NCBI GenBank assembly: GCA_947498985.1
Contig: CANMMF010000002.1
Span: 600,412 to 664,411 of the forward strand
Direction of reading: 5' to 3'
Length of the DNA: 64,000 bases
Source of the DNA: an uncultured Paracoccaceae bacterium
GTDB lineage: Bacteria; Pseudomonadota; Alphaproteobacteria; Rhodobacterales; Rhodobacteraceae
Shown: positions 7,979 through 15,891 of the stretch, one piece after another
Position numbering within the stretch: position 1 is the first letter of the stretch
Layout of the letters: each line of letters starts with the position of its first letter
Position numbers and translations under genes: made by a program
Notes under the pieces: generated by a model
The model's input: only the letters and a program-made list of their open reading frames with translations
What the model was told of the DNA's origin: nothing
Database searches by the model: none

Positions 7979-9973
7979 TTACTGCGACAGGCTCTGGGCC
8001 AGGCGCATCAGGTTCAGCGCTTCCTGACGATAGCCGAAAGCGTCGTCGCCGCGGGCCGATTGCGCCAGCGAGATGGCCTCTGCATAGCCCCAGTCACCGA
8101 GGAAATCGGATCCGCGCAGAAGCTGGCCGAAACCGGCGATGGCCACCGCGAAATCGGCATCGGGCAGTGGCGTCGTCTCCAAGATCGGGGCCTCGATCAA
8201 GGCGCTGTCGTCTTCTCCCGGCGTCTTGTAGCGCAGCCGCAGGAACCCGAGCTCATCGCTGTCGGAGGCGACCACCGCGTCGCCGTAACGCAGCGGATCG
8301 GTCAGCCGCGCGGGCGAGCCCACCGGCGTGACCTCATAGATCGCCGTCACCTGATGGCCCGCGCCGATCTCACCCGCATCGACCTGATCATTGTTGAAAT
8401 CCTCGCGGTTGAGCGCGCGGGTCTCGAACCCGATGAGACGGTATTCGGCCACCGTGGCGGGGTTGAACTCCACCTGGATCTTGACGTCATCGGCGATCGG
8501 CACCAGCGCACCGGTCAGCTGGTCGACCAGCACTTTCTGCGCTTCGCTCAGCGTGTCGATATAGGCCGCCATGCCGTTGCCGGTCTGCGCCAGCGCCTGC
8601 ATCGTCGCGTCGTCGAGATTGCCGCGCCCGAAGCCCAGAACCGACAGGTAGGTGCCGCTCTCACGCTCGGTTTCGATATAGTCCTTGAGCGCGTCGGGAT
8701 CGGAAATACCGATGTTGAAATCGCCATCCGTGGCCAGGATCACCCGGCTGACCTCTCCGTCCTCGGTCATCTCTCGGGCGGTGGCATAGGCCTGCTGCAG
8801 ACCGTCCTGACCCGCGGTGCCGCCGCCGGCCTTGAGGTTTTCCAGCGCATCGAGGATGGTCTGCCGTTCGGTGGCCGGGGTCGGGTCGAGCACACGGCCC
8901 GCAGAGCCCGCATAGGTCACAATCGAGACGCTGTCGTTCTCGCCGAGTTGCCCCAGCATCAGACGGAAGCTCTGCTTCAGGAGCGGCAGCTTGTTGGGCT
9001 GGTCCATCGAGCCGGAGGTATCGATGAGGAACACCAGGTTCATCGCCGGTCGCTCGGCGGGCAGCGCGCCCTGCAGCCCGATATGCACCAGTTGCGTGCC
9101 CGCGTTCCACGGCGTCTGCATCACACCGACGGAGGCGCGAAAGGCCTCCTCCTCGGCGGGGGCGGCGTAGTCGTAAGAGAAATAATTGACCATTTCCTCG
9201 ATCCGCACGGCGCCTTTCGGGGGCAGCGCGCCGCGCATCAGCGAGTTTCGGATCATCGACCAGGAGGCGGTGTCGACATCGATGGAAAAGGTCGAGACGG
9301 GGTCTTCGGCGGTGACCTTCAGCGGATTGGCCTCGGCCTGCGGGTAAGCTTCGGTATCGGCTTCGGGGAGGACGCGCGGAGCATCATAGCCCGGCACATA
9401 GGACTCCTGCACCTCCATCGCGATGTTGCCACCGGCGATGAGCCCGCGGTTTTGCAGCGCCTTGCGGTCTTCGGACGACAACGTGTTCGCACTGCCGCTA
9501 TAGGTCTGCGCCAGCCCGTGATTCTGCAGGCGTTCGTTCGGCACGACCGGAGAATCGACCCGCGGTGCCGGCGCAGCAGCCGGGGCCACCTCGTCGGCGG
9601 ACATCATGTCCATCAGACCGCCAAAGCCGCCCGATTGCTCGACCTGGACAAAGTCCGGAGCCCCCGGCGCGTTTTGCTGCATGACCGGGAGAACGGCCAG
9701 CAAGGCCACGGCGGCCAGAGCGGTGGATGCGGTCAATACACCGCGCGACGTCCATGAATTCAGCATTGTCTTAACTCCTCTCAACAGCCCCCCAGCGGGG
9801 CGATCAGAGGTAGGACGCGCGTCCTCGGCGGTTTCTTGGAAAGAACTCTGCGCGCGGTCGAAATTTTTCATCGCAAGCGCGATCGCCTCTGCCTTGCGGG
9901 CAGGGTCGGGGCGGGGCGCGGCTGCGTCCATCGCCCGTTTGAGATCGTCCAGATCGTCAAAATCGTCGCTCAT
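7979..9973 (-). CDS. Membrane-anchored VWA/YfbK-like protein, possible anti-sigma factor
   Basis: A 664-residue protein. Residues 1-78 are acidic and cytoplasmic-like (MSDDFDDLDDLKRAMDAA), one membrane segment lies near residues 80-97 (VLTASTALAAVALLAVLPVM), and the rest would be periplasmic. The outer part has a YfbK-type von Willebrand factor domain with the MIDAS motif FLIDTSGSM and a C-terminal DUF3520-like region. The true start is the ATG at 9973, which overlaps the stop of the ECF sigma gene (ATGA); the same frame stays open upstream only as a shadow. A sigma gene coupled to a single-pass protein with a cytoplasmic N-terminus suggests an anti-sigma role, but this is inferred. Confidence 0.85.
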   Translation of the reverse strand: MSDDFDDLDDLKRAMDAAAPRPDPARKAEAIALAMKNFDRAQSSFQETAEDARPTSDRPAGGLLRGVKTMLNSWTSRGVLTASTALAAVALLAVLPVMQQNAPGAPDFVQVEQSGGFGGLMDMMSADEVAPAAAPAPRVDSPVVPNERLQNHGLAQTYSGSANTLSSEDRKALQNRGLIAGGNIAMEVQESYVPGYDAPRVLPEADTEAYPQAEANPLKVTAEDPVSTFSIDVDTASWSMIRNSLMRGALPPKGAVRIEEMVNYFSYDYAAPAEEEAFRASVGVMQTPWNAGTQLVHIGLQGALPAERPAMNLVFLIDTSGSMDQPNKLPLLKQSFRLMLGQLGENDSVSIVTYAGSAGRVLDPTPATERQTILDALENLKAGGGTAGQDGLQQAYATAREMTEDGEVSRVILATDGDFNIGISDPDALKDYIETERESGTYLSVLGFGRGNLDDATMQALAQTGNGMAAYIDTLSEAQKVLVDQLTGALVPIADDVKIQVEFNPATVAEYRLIGFETRALNREDFNNDQVDAGEIGAGHQVTAIYEVTPVGSPARLTDPLRYGDAVVASDSDELGFLRLRYKTPGEDDSALIEAPILETTPLPDADFAVAIAGFGQLLRGSDFLGDWGYAEAISLAQSARGDDAFGYRQEALNLMRLAQSLSQ

Positions 9974-10515
9974 GCCTCCGCCTCCTTCAGGGCTTTCAGC
10001 CTTTTCTTTGCTTCCGAGATGCGCCAGCTGACCGTACCGTCGGAAACTCCGAGGATCTGGCCCGCTTCCGCGTGGCTTTGCCCGTCGAGCACCAGCGCGA
10101 GGGTTTCGCGCAAATCGTCCGGCAAAGCGCGCATCGCCGTCATCAGCCAGTCGACGCGTTCGGCGGTCTCGGCATTGGCCGCGCGGCGCGACACTTCCCA
10201 GTCGCCCCAGCCTTCCGCGGCGCGCGCATGGGTGCTCAACCGCCGATGCCGGTCCCGTGCGGCGTTCACCGTGACACGGTAGAGCCATGTCGTCACCCGC
10301 CCATCGCCCCGCCAGCTGCGCAGTTTGACCGGCAGCGCCGCGCAGATATCCTGCGCGAGATCCTCGGCCTCCGCCCGGCTGCCGGTCAGCCGGAAGGACA
10401 GGCCCAGCACCCGGTCGTAAAGCCGTTCCACCAGCAGCGCAAAGGCCGCGCGGTCCCCCCGCGCCGCCGCATCCGCCAGATCCTCGTCGCTCACATCCTT
10501 GCGCATCTTGACCAT
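9970..10515 (-). CDS. ECF-family RNA polymerase sigma factor
   Basis: About 181 residues from the ATG at 10515. Sigma-70 region 2 is visible (DRVLGLSFRLTGSRAEAEDL and DICAALPVKLRSW) and region 4 carries the helix-turn-helix ILGVSDGTVSWRISEAKKRL. Longer starts exist (10584 would add 23 residues) and a shorter one at 10506; none has a strong ribosome site. It is cotranscribed and overlaps with the VWA membrane protein, which may hold it inactive. Its regulon and signal are not evident. Confidence 0.88.
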   Translation of the reverse strand: MVKMRKDVSDEDLADAAARGDRAAFALLVERLYDRVLGLSFRLTGSRAEAEDLAQDICAALPVKLRSWRGDGRVTTWLYRVTVNAARDRHRRLSTHARAAEGWGDWEVSRRAANAETAERVDWLMTAMRALPDDLRETLALVLDGQSHAEAGQILGVSDGTVSWRISEAKKRLKALKEAEA

Positions 10516-10918
10516 GGGACGCAGCCCGCACCCGGTTCCTTGGAAGAAATCTGCAAACAGGTCATGTCTCGTCTCATCTTGCATGAATGCCGTTCAAATG
10601 CGGTGCAAAATCCGGCGCGCGGGCATGCGCTGCCCCGCGCCTCTTCCTACAACCTCGCACCCCGCGCTGGCAGGCTGGAAAACCGGACCTCCCGCGCCTC
10701 AGTGTCACGGCTTTCCGAGATCACTTGCCGGGTTTGCAATCCGCCACGGGGGCCTTCGCCGCGCCGCAAAGCGCAGGCTGCGACAAACCGACCGGAACAG
10801 ATCGGGTTGGTTTTGCGTTCCGTGCCCGACACGATCCATCCCGACGCGGTGCGCACAGAGGAGGATCAGAGCCTCAGGGTGTCTTGGCCAGACACCCCGA
10901 CACAGATGGGAGAAAAGC
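10516..10918. other. Sigma factor-gabD intergenic region
   Basis: A gap of about 400 bases between divergent genes. Only GC-rich low-information frames are seen, and none has a ribosome site or family likeness. It should hold promoters in both directions. The one clear structure is the inverted repeat at 10877-10897. Confidence 0.6.
10877..10897 (+). promoter_or_regulatory. Perfect inverted repeat upstream of aldehyde dehydrogenase
   Basis: GGGTGTCT and AGACACCC form an 8-bp perfect dyad around TGGCC, ending 21 bases before the ATG at 10919. There is no T tract, so an operator or a leader hairpin is more likely than a terminator. Confidence 0.5.
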
Positions 10919-12391
10919 ATGCTCGACCAAAGTACAAACCTCGCCAGTCGGTTGAACGATCCGTCGCTGCTGGAAACACGCAGTTTCATCGACGGCAAAT
11001 GGATCGAGACCGGTAACAGCTTCAGCGTGCGCAATCCGGCGCGCGGCGATGTCATCGCCGAGGTCACCGACCTCGACCGCAGCGGCGCGGCGCTTGCCAT
11101 CGAAGCCGCCTATGAGGCGCAGAAGGACTGGGCCAGCTGGACCGGCAAGGAGCGCGCGGAGGTTCTGCGCCGCTGGTACGAGCTGATGATGCAGCACCAG
11201 GACGATCTGGCGACGATCATGACCGCCGAGCAAGGCAAGCCGCTGGCCGAGGCCAAGGGAGAGGTCGCCTACGGCGCAAGCTTTGTGGAGTTCTTCGCCG
11301 AAGAGGCCAAGCGCATCTATGGCGAGACCATTCCCGGCCACCAGCGCGACAAGCGGCTTATGGTGATCAAGCAGCCCATCGGCGTCGCCGCATCTATCAC
11401 ACCGTGGAATTTCCCCAATGCGATGATCACCCGAAAGGCCGCGCCCGCTCTGGCCGCCGGGTGCAGCTTTGTCGCACGTCCGGCCAGGGAAACGCCGCTC
11501 TCCGCGCTGGCTCTGGGCGTGCTCGCATCGCGCGCCGGCATCCCCGCCGGTGTCTTCAACGTGGTCGCGTCGTCGTCGTCTTCCGAGATCGGCAAGGAGT
11601 TCTGCGAGAACCCGAAAGTGCGCAAGCTGACCTTCACCGGCTCCACCGAAGTCGGTCGCATCCTGCTCAGGCAGGCCGCCGATCAGGTGATGAAATGCTC
11701 CATGGAGCTGGGCGGCAACGCGCCCTTCATCGTCTTTGACGACGCCGATCTGCATGAGGCCGTGCAAGGCGCCATTGCCTGCAAGTTCCGCAACAACGGC
11801 CAGACCTGCGTCTGCGCCAACCGGATCTATGTGCAGGCCGGTGTCTATGACGCGTTTGCGCAAATGCTCGCCAAGGAAGTGCGCAAGCTCAGCGTCGGTG
11901 ACGGTCTGGACGAGGAGCCCGACCTCGGCCCGCTGATCAACGCCGATGCCATCGAGAAGGTGCAGGAACACATCGCCGATGCCCGCGAAAAGGGTGGCGA
12001 GGTCATTCTCGGCTCACAGGACAACGACAAGCCCGGCGCGTTCTTCGGCCCGACCATCATCACCGGCGCCACGCAGGAGATGAAGTTCGCGCAGGAGGAA
12101 ACCTTTGGCCCGCTGGCGCCGCTCTTCAGGTTCGAGGATGAGGAGGACGTGATCGAGATGGCCAATGACACGATCTTCGGCCTCGCGTCCTATTTCTACG
12201 CAAAGGATCTCAGCCGGGTCTACAAGGTGGCCGAAGCGCTGGAATACGGCATTGTCGGCGTGAACACCGGCATCATCTCGAGCGAGCTTGCGCCGTTTGG
12301 CGGCGTCAAGCAATCGGGGCTTGGCCGGGAAGGCAGCCACCACGGCATCGATGAGTTTCTGGAGATGAAATACATCTGCATGTCGGTGTGA
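10919..12391 (+). CDS. gabD: NAD(P)-dependent succinate-semialdehyde dehydrogenase-like ALDH
   Basis: A 490-residue aldehyde dehydrogenase most like succinate/glutarate semialdehyde dehydrogenases. Visible are TPWNFPNAMITRKAAPALAA (cofactor domain), TFTGSTEVGR, the general base Glu in MELGGNAPF, the catalytic Cys in GQTCVCANR, and the C-terminal PFGGVKQSGLGREGS. The ATG at 10919 has GGGAGAA upstream; the longer frame to 10499 is spurious. At the usual cofactor-binding Lys (VKPA in the family) this protein reads VARPA, an Arg substitution. It stands alone, without a gabT neighbour, so the exact substrate is open. Confidence 0.88.
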   Translation: MLDQSTNLASRLNDPSLLETRSFIDGKWIETGNSFSVRNPARGDVIAEVTDLDRSGAALAIEAAYEAQKDWASWTGKERAEVLRRWYELMMQHQDDLATIMTAEQGKPLAEAKGEVAYGASFVEFFAEEAKRIYGETIPGHQRDKRLMVIKQPIGVAASITPWNFPNAMITRKAAPALAAGCSFVARPARETPLSALALGVLASRAGIPAGVFNVVASSSSSEIGKEFCENPKVRKLTFTGSTEVGRILLRQAADQVMKCSMELGGNAPFIVFDDADLHEAVQGAIACKFRNNGQTCVCANRIYVQAGVYDAFAQMLAKEVRKLSVGDGLDEEPDLGPLINADAIEKVQEHIADAREKGGEVILGSQDNDKPGAFFGPTIITGATQEMKFAQEETFGPLAPLFRFEDEEDVIEMANDTIFGLASYFYAKDLSRVYKVAEALEYGIVGVNTGIISSELAPFGGVKQSGLGREGSHHGIDEFLEMKYICMSV

Positions 12392-12398
12392 AAGATGC

Positions 12399-12430
12399 GC
12401 GGCGCGCCCGTCCCGCCGCCTGCGCGCCGC
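12399..12430 (+). terminator. GC-rich stem-loop after aldehyde dehydrogenase
   Basis: GCGGCGCGC (12399-12407) pairs perfectly with GCGCGCCGC (12422-12430). It begins 8 bases after the stop codon. No T tract follows, so it may act as an mRNA 3' stabiliser or a weak terminator. Confidence 0.4.
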
Positions 12431-12486
12431 CTGATGTCGCCCGATGTCGCATTGACCCCGCGCCGTGCGACGCCCATTTGATCTGA

Positions 12487-12813
12487 ATGCTGATGTCACT
12501 CGCTCTGCCCACGCTTGTGCTGATGACCCTGGCGGTGCTGGTCACGCGGGGGGTGGAGGCGCTGATGCCGGAAAGCGTGCCCGGCCTCATCGCCACGGCG
12601 CTGCTCTCGGCGCTGCTGCTCTGGGCTCTGGCCACCGGTCTTTTTGCGCTGCTCTATCTCTGGCAGGACGCGCGGATCAGCGCGCTGCTGGGGGACGCGC
12701 GCGGCTGGGCGCATATGTCGGGGCTCGGCGCCAGCGCCGCGCTGATCTGGGCGCCGCTCATGCTGCTGACCGTCGCCACCGCCCCACGGCGCTGGAAAAC
12801 CGCCGTGTGGTAA
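12487..12813 (+). CDS. Small membrane protein, unknown function
   Basis: A 108-residue hydrophobic protein with about three membrane segments (roughly residues 3-20, 32-58 and 78-97). No recognisable motif. The start at 12487 gives an immediate hydrophobic helix. It is followed by two further small membrane proteins on the same strand and may belong to their unit. Confidence 0.6.
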   Translation: MLMSLALPTLVLMTLAVLVTRGVEALMPESVPGLIATALLSALLLWALATGLFALLYLWQDARISALLGDARGWAHMSGLGASAALIWAPLMLLTVATAPRRWKTAVW

Positions 12814-12867
12814 CTTGATTTTCCCGCCTGCTGCTATCAGGTGATGTCGCAAGCAAAGGGGAACAGC

Positions 12868-13134
12868 ATGATCGCTCTTGCGCGGTTGCTCGTCGTCGGA
12901 TTCCTGGTTCTGACAGTGGTCTATATCTGCCTGTCGCTCTATTCGCGCGCGATGCGCCGGGCCAAACTCAGGACCTGGTGGGTCGAGGCGGGCCGCCCGG
13001 GCGACGAGGAAAGCTATGTCGAAAAGGGGCTGGCGGAATATGACGGCTCGCTCCGGCGCAAGCTGATCCTCGGCGTTTATGTCGTGCCTCTTTGCCTGAT
13101 GGGGCTTATCCTCTATCTCACCAACTTCTACTGA
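12868..13134 (+). CDS. Small two-helix membrane protein, unknown function
   Basis: An 88-residue protein with one membrane helix at each end (residues about 4-24 and 68-86) and a charged cytoplasmic-like middle (RRAKLRTWWVEAGRPGDEES). The ATG at 12868 is preceded by AAAGGGGA at good spacing, which decides against the in-frame start at 12841. It lies 29 bases upstream of the DUF1523 gene and is likely cotranscribed. Proteins of this build are common next to DUF1523 genes in Rhodobacterales; their role is unknown. Confidence 0.75.
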   Translation: MIALARLLVVGFLVLTVVYICLSLYSRAMRRAKLRTWWVEAGRPGDEESYVEKGLAEYDGSLRRKLILGVYVVPLCLMGLILYLTNFY

Positions 13135-13163
13135 TCCCGAAACGCGCTGCGAAAGGACCCGGC

Positions 13164-13781
13164 ATGTCATACGTGAAATGGACTTTCATCATCGTGTTCT
13201 GGGGGCTGGTGGCGGGTTTTCTCCACTATACGCTGCCGCAGCACGACGTCGCGCGGATCACCGACACCTATGAAAAACGCGTCGATCCCGGCGAGAACAG
13301 CTGGTTCTGGGCGCAGCCCGATGTCGGCAGCGACGGCACCATGCTCAGCCGCGATGTGTTCTTCATCCAGACCCGCCGGGCCGATGACAGCGTGATGGTC
13401 TATCGCAACGAGGATACCGGCTGGGGCTGGCCGCCCTATTTCAAATTCGACACGTCCAACCTGCAGGCCGAGGCGGCGGATCTGCGGTCCACCGCGGGCA
13501 CGCCGCAATGGGTGGTGATCCGCCATTACGGCTGGCGCAACGAGCTCATCTCGATCTTCCCCAACGCGATCTCCGTGCGCCCGGTCGAGGGGCCCGATGT
13601 CACGATCATCCCGTGGATCAATATCGTGATCCTGACGGTGCTGGCGGCGCTCTTCTGGGCGATCTGGGTGCGCTGGCGCCGATTCCGCGAAGCGCGGATC
13701 GATCCGACCCTGGAAAACGTTGGCGACCGGATCGACGATGGCGGCTCGCGCCTGCGCAACTGGTTCGGCCGCAAGACCTGA
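13164..13781 (+). CDS. DUF1523 family membrane protein
   Basis: A 205-residue protein with an N-terminal membrane helix (residues 5-22), a periplasmic-like domain of about 125 residues containing GENSWFWAQPDVG and EDTGWGWPPYFKFDTSNLQ, and a second helix near residues 153-172 followed by a basic cytoplasmic tail. I recognise the pattern as DUF1523, a family of unknown function found mostly in Rhodobacterales. The ATG at 13164 has AAAGGA upstream. Its end converges on soeC, with a repeat element between them. Confidence 0.82.
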   Translation: MSYVKWTFIIVFWGLVAGFLHYTLPQHDVARITDTYEKRVDPGENSWFWAQPDVGSDGTMLSRDVFFIQTRRADDSVMVYRNEDTGWGWPPYFKFDTSNLQAEAADLRSTAGTPQWVVIRHYGWRNELISIFPNAISVRPVEGPDVTIIPWINIVILTVLAALFWAIWVRWRRFREARIDPTLENVGDRIDDGGSRLRNWFGRKT

Positions 13782-13825
13782 TCCACGGCTGGCGCAACGC
13801 TGCTGTCCTGGCACGCAGGTCTGCT

Positions 13826-13923
13826 GCTTCTTTGGGCCTGAAATATCCCGGGGGGGTCAGGGGGGCAGCGCCCCCCTCGCGCGCCGCAGGCGCGCGCGGA
13901 TCGGATCGCCGAAGGCGATCCGA
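13826..13923 (-). repeat. Dispersed intergenic repeat, copy B
   Basis: Reads TTTGGGCCTGAAATATCCCG on the plus strand, so the GGGATATTTC core faces the minus strand. Three hairpins follow: a G6/C6 stem around CAGC, GCGCGCC/GGCGCGC, and CGGATCGCC/GGCGATCCG. It lies between the convergent DUF1523 gene and soeC, where it could terminate both transcripts. Copy D has the same last hairpin. Confidence 0.75.
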
Positions 13924-13934
13924 CACCGGCGGCG

Positions 13935-14807
13935 TCACCGCTTGCCGTAATAGAGCCCGACCACGTGCTCGGCTTCCGCAAAGAAAAGCCAACGGGCGAC
14001 GAACACACCCGCGACATGACTCAGCACCGCCGCAAGCGCCAGGATATGGTGAAACGGCAGCAGCAACAGCACCACCGGCAGAGCCATCATCAGCGCCAGC
14101 GCAATGAGCCGCAGTTTCTGCGCATGTTTGCGCCCGACCACATGCACCATCTCGCGCAGCAGGTAATTCGAGCCGGTGTGCGGCGGCTCGAAACTGCGCA
14201 CGGCGCCGATCCCGCCAAGCCCGGTGGCGCTGGCCAGATCCGTGCCGGAGGCCGCCAGCCGCTTGTCGCCGTCGCGCCACCACCACATCTGCAGACCGCC
14301 CGCGATCAGCAGCAGCACCATGGCGATGCTCACCCGCCCCGACAGCAGCGCGCCGCCGGCCAGCGACAGCGTCAGAAACAGCGCCGAGGTGGACCAGTGG
14401 TGCCAGCGCGGCACGGTCTTGAGCTGCGCGTAGATCATCGACGTCGTATAGACCGTCACGACGCTCAGCCACGCGCCGAGCCAGCCCAGCACCGCCACCC
14501 GCACTTCGCTGAAAATCAGCAGCAGCGCATAGAGCCCCATGACGGCAAACGCCGCCACTGCGCACCAGGCCTCGCGCGAGAGCCAGCTCGTCTGCCATTG
14601 CGTGAAGGCCTTGAGCGCCCGTTCGGGACGGCCGAGGTGGAAGGTCGACGAAATCAGTCCGGCCCCGGCAAGCCCGATGCCGATGGCGAAGAAGACAAAC
14701 GCTGTCCAGCCGGTCGGAGGGGTGGCATCGATGCCCAGCCAGAACAGCAGACCGAAGCCCAGACCCGAGAGCGAGGTGAACGCGATGATGGAGGCGGCTG
14801 GATGCAT
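13935..14807 (-). CDS. soeC: Membrane anchor subunit of sulfite dehydrogenase, SoeC (DmsC-type)
   Basis: A 290-residue polytopic protein of the DmsC anchor family with about eight membrane segments. It would bind quinone and accept electrons from SoeB. The ATG at 14807 (MHPAASIIAFTSLSGLGFG) matches the family opening; an extension to 14852 reads through a repeat hairpin. STFHLGRPERA and SWLSREAW are typical DmsC loops. It is the last gene of the xsc-pta-tauE-soeABC set. A DMSO-reductase anchor is the alternative, but the neighbours and the cytoplasmic catalytic subunit favour sulfite oxidation. Confidence 0.85.
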   Translation of the reverse strand: MHPAASIIAFTSLSGLGFGLLFWLGIDATPPTGWTAFVFFAIGIGLAGAGLISSTFHLGRPERALKAFTQWQTSWLSREAWCAVAAFAVMGLYALLLIFSEVRVAVLGWLGAWLSVVTVYTTSMIYAQLKTVPRWHHWSTSALFLTLSLAGGALLSGRVSIAMVLLLIAGGLQMWWWRDGDKRLAASGTDLASATGLGGIGAVRSFEPPHTGSNYLLREMVHVVGRKHAQKLRLIALALMMALPVVLLLLPFHHILALAAVLSHVAGVFVARWLFFAEAEHVVGLYYGKR

Positions 14808-14834
14808 CAGGGGGCCTTTTCGACAGGGCGGAGC

Positions 14835-14853
14835 GGTGGGTTGAAAACCCACC
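14835..14853. repeat. GGTGGGTT hairpin element
   Basis: GGTGGGTT and AACCCACC form a perfect 8-bp stem around GAA, followed by CTAC. This GTAGGGTGGGTT-type palindrome is a familiar dispersed element in Rhodobacterales. It lies between soeB and soeC. Confidence 0.6.
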
Positions 14854-14886
14854 CTACAGCGGACGGCGAGGGGGTGGCGGCGCGCA

Positions 14887-15636
14887 TCAGATCTTCTCCA
14901 GCGCGCGGTCGAGCCAGCCCAGAAAGCCTTTTGGCTCTTCGGCCACCGGGGTCAGGAAAGGTGCCAGCACATCGGTCTCCCCTTCCCAGCTGTCCTTGGG
15001 CCGCGGCGGCAGGTATTTGTTGGCGGGCCGCGCGCCCTGTTCGGGCATCAGGTCCATGCCGCCCCGCTCGGCCACCAACTGGCTGACCGCGCTTTCGGGA
15101 TCCGAGAGGTCGCCGAAATGCCGCGCACCGGCGGGGCAGGTGCGCACGCAGGCGGGCACCCGGTCCTCTTCGGGCAGGTTCTCATTATAGATCCGGTCGA
15201 CGCAGAGCGTGCATTTCTTCATCACCCCTTCCGCCTGATCGAGCTCGCGCGCGCCGTAAGGGCAGGCCCAGGCGCAGAGGCCGCAGCCGATGCAGTCGCT
15301 TTCGTTGACCAGAACGATGCCGTCTTCGCTGCGCTTGTAGCTGGCACCGGTGGGGCAGACCGGCACGCAGGGCGCGTCCTCGCAATGCAGGCAGGATTTG
15401 GGAAAGTGGATGAGCTGGGCCGGGCCGGTCTCGGGCTGCACCTCATAGGAGTGGATCCGGTTCAGGAACGTGCCGCTGGGATCGCCGCCATAAGGCTCCT
15501 GATCGCTGAGCGGCGCGCCGTAATTCTCCGTGTTCCAGCCTTTGCAGGAGGTCACGCAGGCATGGCAGCCGACGCAGGTGTCCAGATCGATGACAAGGCC
15601 AAGCTGGCGGTCGGTGGATGCGGGCAGTTGCGTCAT
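14887..15636 (-). CDS. soeB: Iron-sulfur subunit of sulfite dehydrogenase, SoeB
   Basis: A 249-residue protein with four 4Fe-4S clusters that relays electrons between the molybdenum subunit and the membrane anchor. The Cys sets are CVGCHACVTSC (from residue 21), CLHCEDAPCVPVCP, CIGCGLCAWACP, and CTLC with CVRTCP. No Tat or Sec signal is present, consistent with a cytoplasmic complex. Its ATG overlaps the stop of a 53-residue membrane ORF (ATGA), so the two are probably translationally coupled. Confidence 0.9.
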   Translation of the reverse strand: MTQLPASTDRQLGLVIDLDTCVGCHACVTSCKGWNTENYGAPLSDQEPYGGDPSGTFLNRIHSYEVQPETGPAQLIHFPKSCLHCEDAPCVPVCPTGASYKRSEDGIVLVNESDCIGCGLCAWACPYGARELDQAEGVMKKCTLCVDRIYNENLPEEDRVPACVRTCPAGARHFGDLSDPESAVSQLVAERGGMDLMPEQGARPANKYLPPRPKDSWEGETDVLAPFLTPVAEEPKGFLGWLDRALEKI

Positions 15637-15794
15637 GTCTGGCCTCCGCGCAAAACGACCCGGAGCGGATCGAGAAAGGTGAGCGTTTCTTCCTGGGAAG
15701 GGTCCCAGGTGGCGACAAACCAGATGAAGGATGCCGCAACCGCCAGAAAGAAGAAGGCGATGGCAAAGAGGGTGAGTTTCATCATCTTCGTCAT
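15633..15794 (-). CDS. 53-residue single-pass membrane protein between soeA and soeB
   Basis: This small frame begins MTKMMKLTLFAIAFF, continues through one hydrophobic helix (residues about 6-28), and ends with a polar tail (DPSQEETLTFLDPLRV). It lies exactly in the soeA-soeB gap and its TGA overlaps the soeB ATG, which supports real coding. Later ATGs at 15785 and 15782 are also possible starts. It could be a small accessory subunit of the membrane complex; I recognise no named family. Confidence 0.6.
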   Translation of the reverse strand: MTKMMKLTLFAIAFFFLAVAASFIWFVATWDPSQEETLTFLDPLRVVLRGGQT

Positions 15795-15821
15795 GTGCGG
15801 CACCGGTTTGCAGATCTGTTC

Positions 15822-15884
15822 AGGGGGCGCTGCCCCCGTCCGCCGGAGGCGGACTCCCCCGGGATATTTTCAGCCCAAAGAAAC
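15822..15884 (+). repeat. Dispersed intergenic repeat, copy C
   Basis: GGGGGCGCTGCCCCC and GTCCGCCGGAGGCGGAC hairpins are followed by CCCCCGGGATATTTTCAGCC and CAAAGAAAC. It matches copies A, B and D. It lies just downstream of soeA, inside the soe operon and opposite to its direction. Confidence 0.75.
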
Positions 15885-15891
15885 ACGGACA

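Noticed and set aside
7979..10531. Single 850-codon frame covering the VWA and sigma genes
   Set aside because: Upstream of 9973 it is the off-frame shadow of the sigma factor; the real VWA start is the ATG overlapping the sigma stop.
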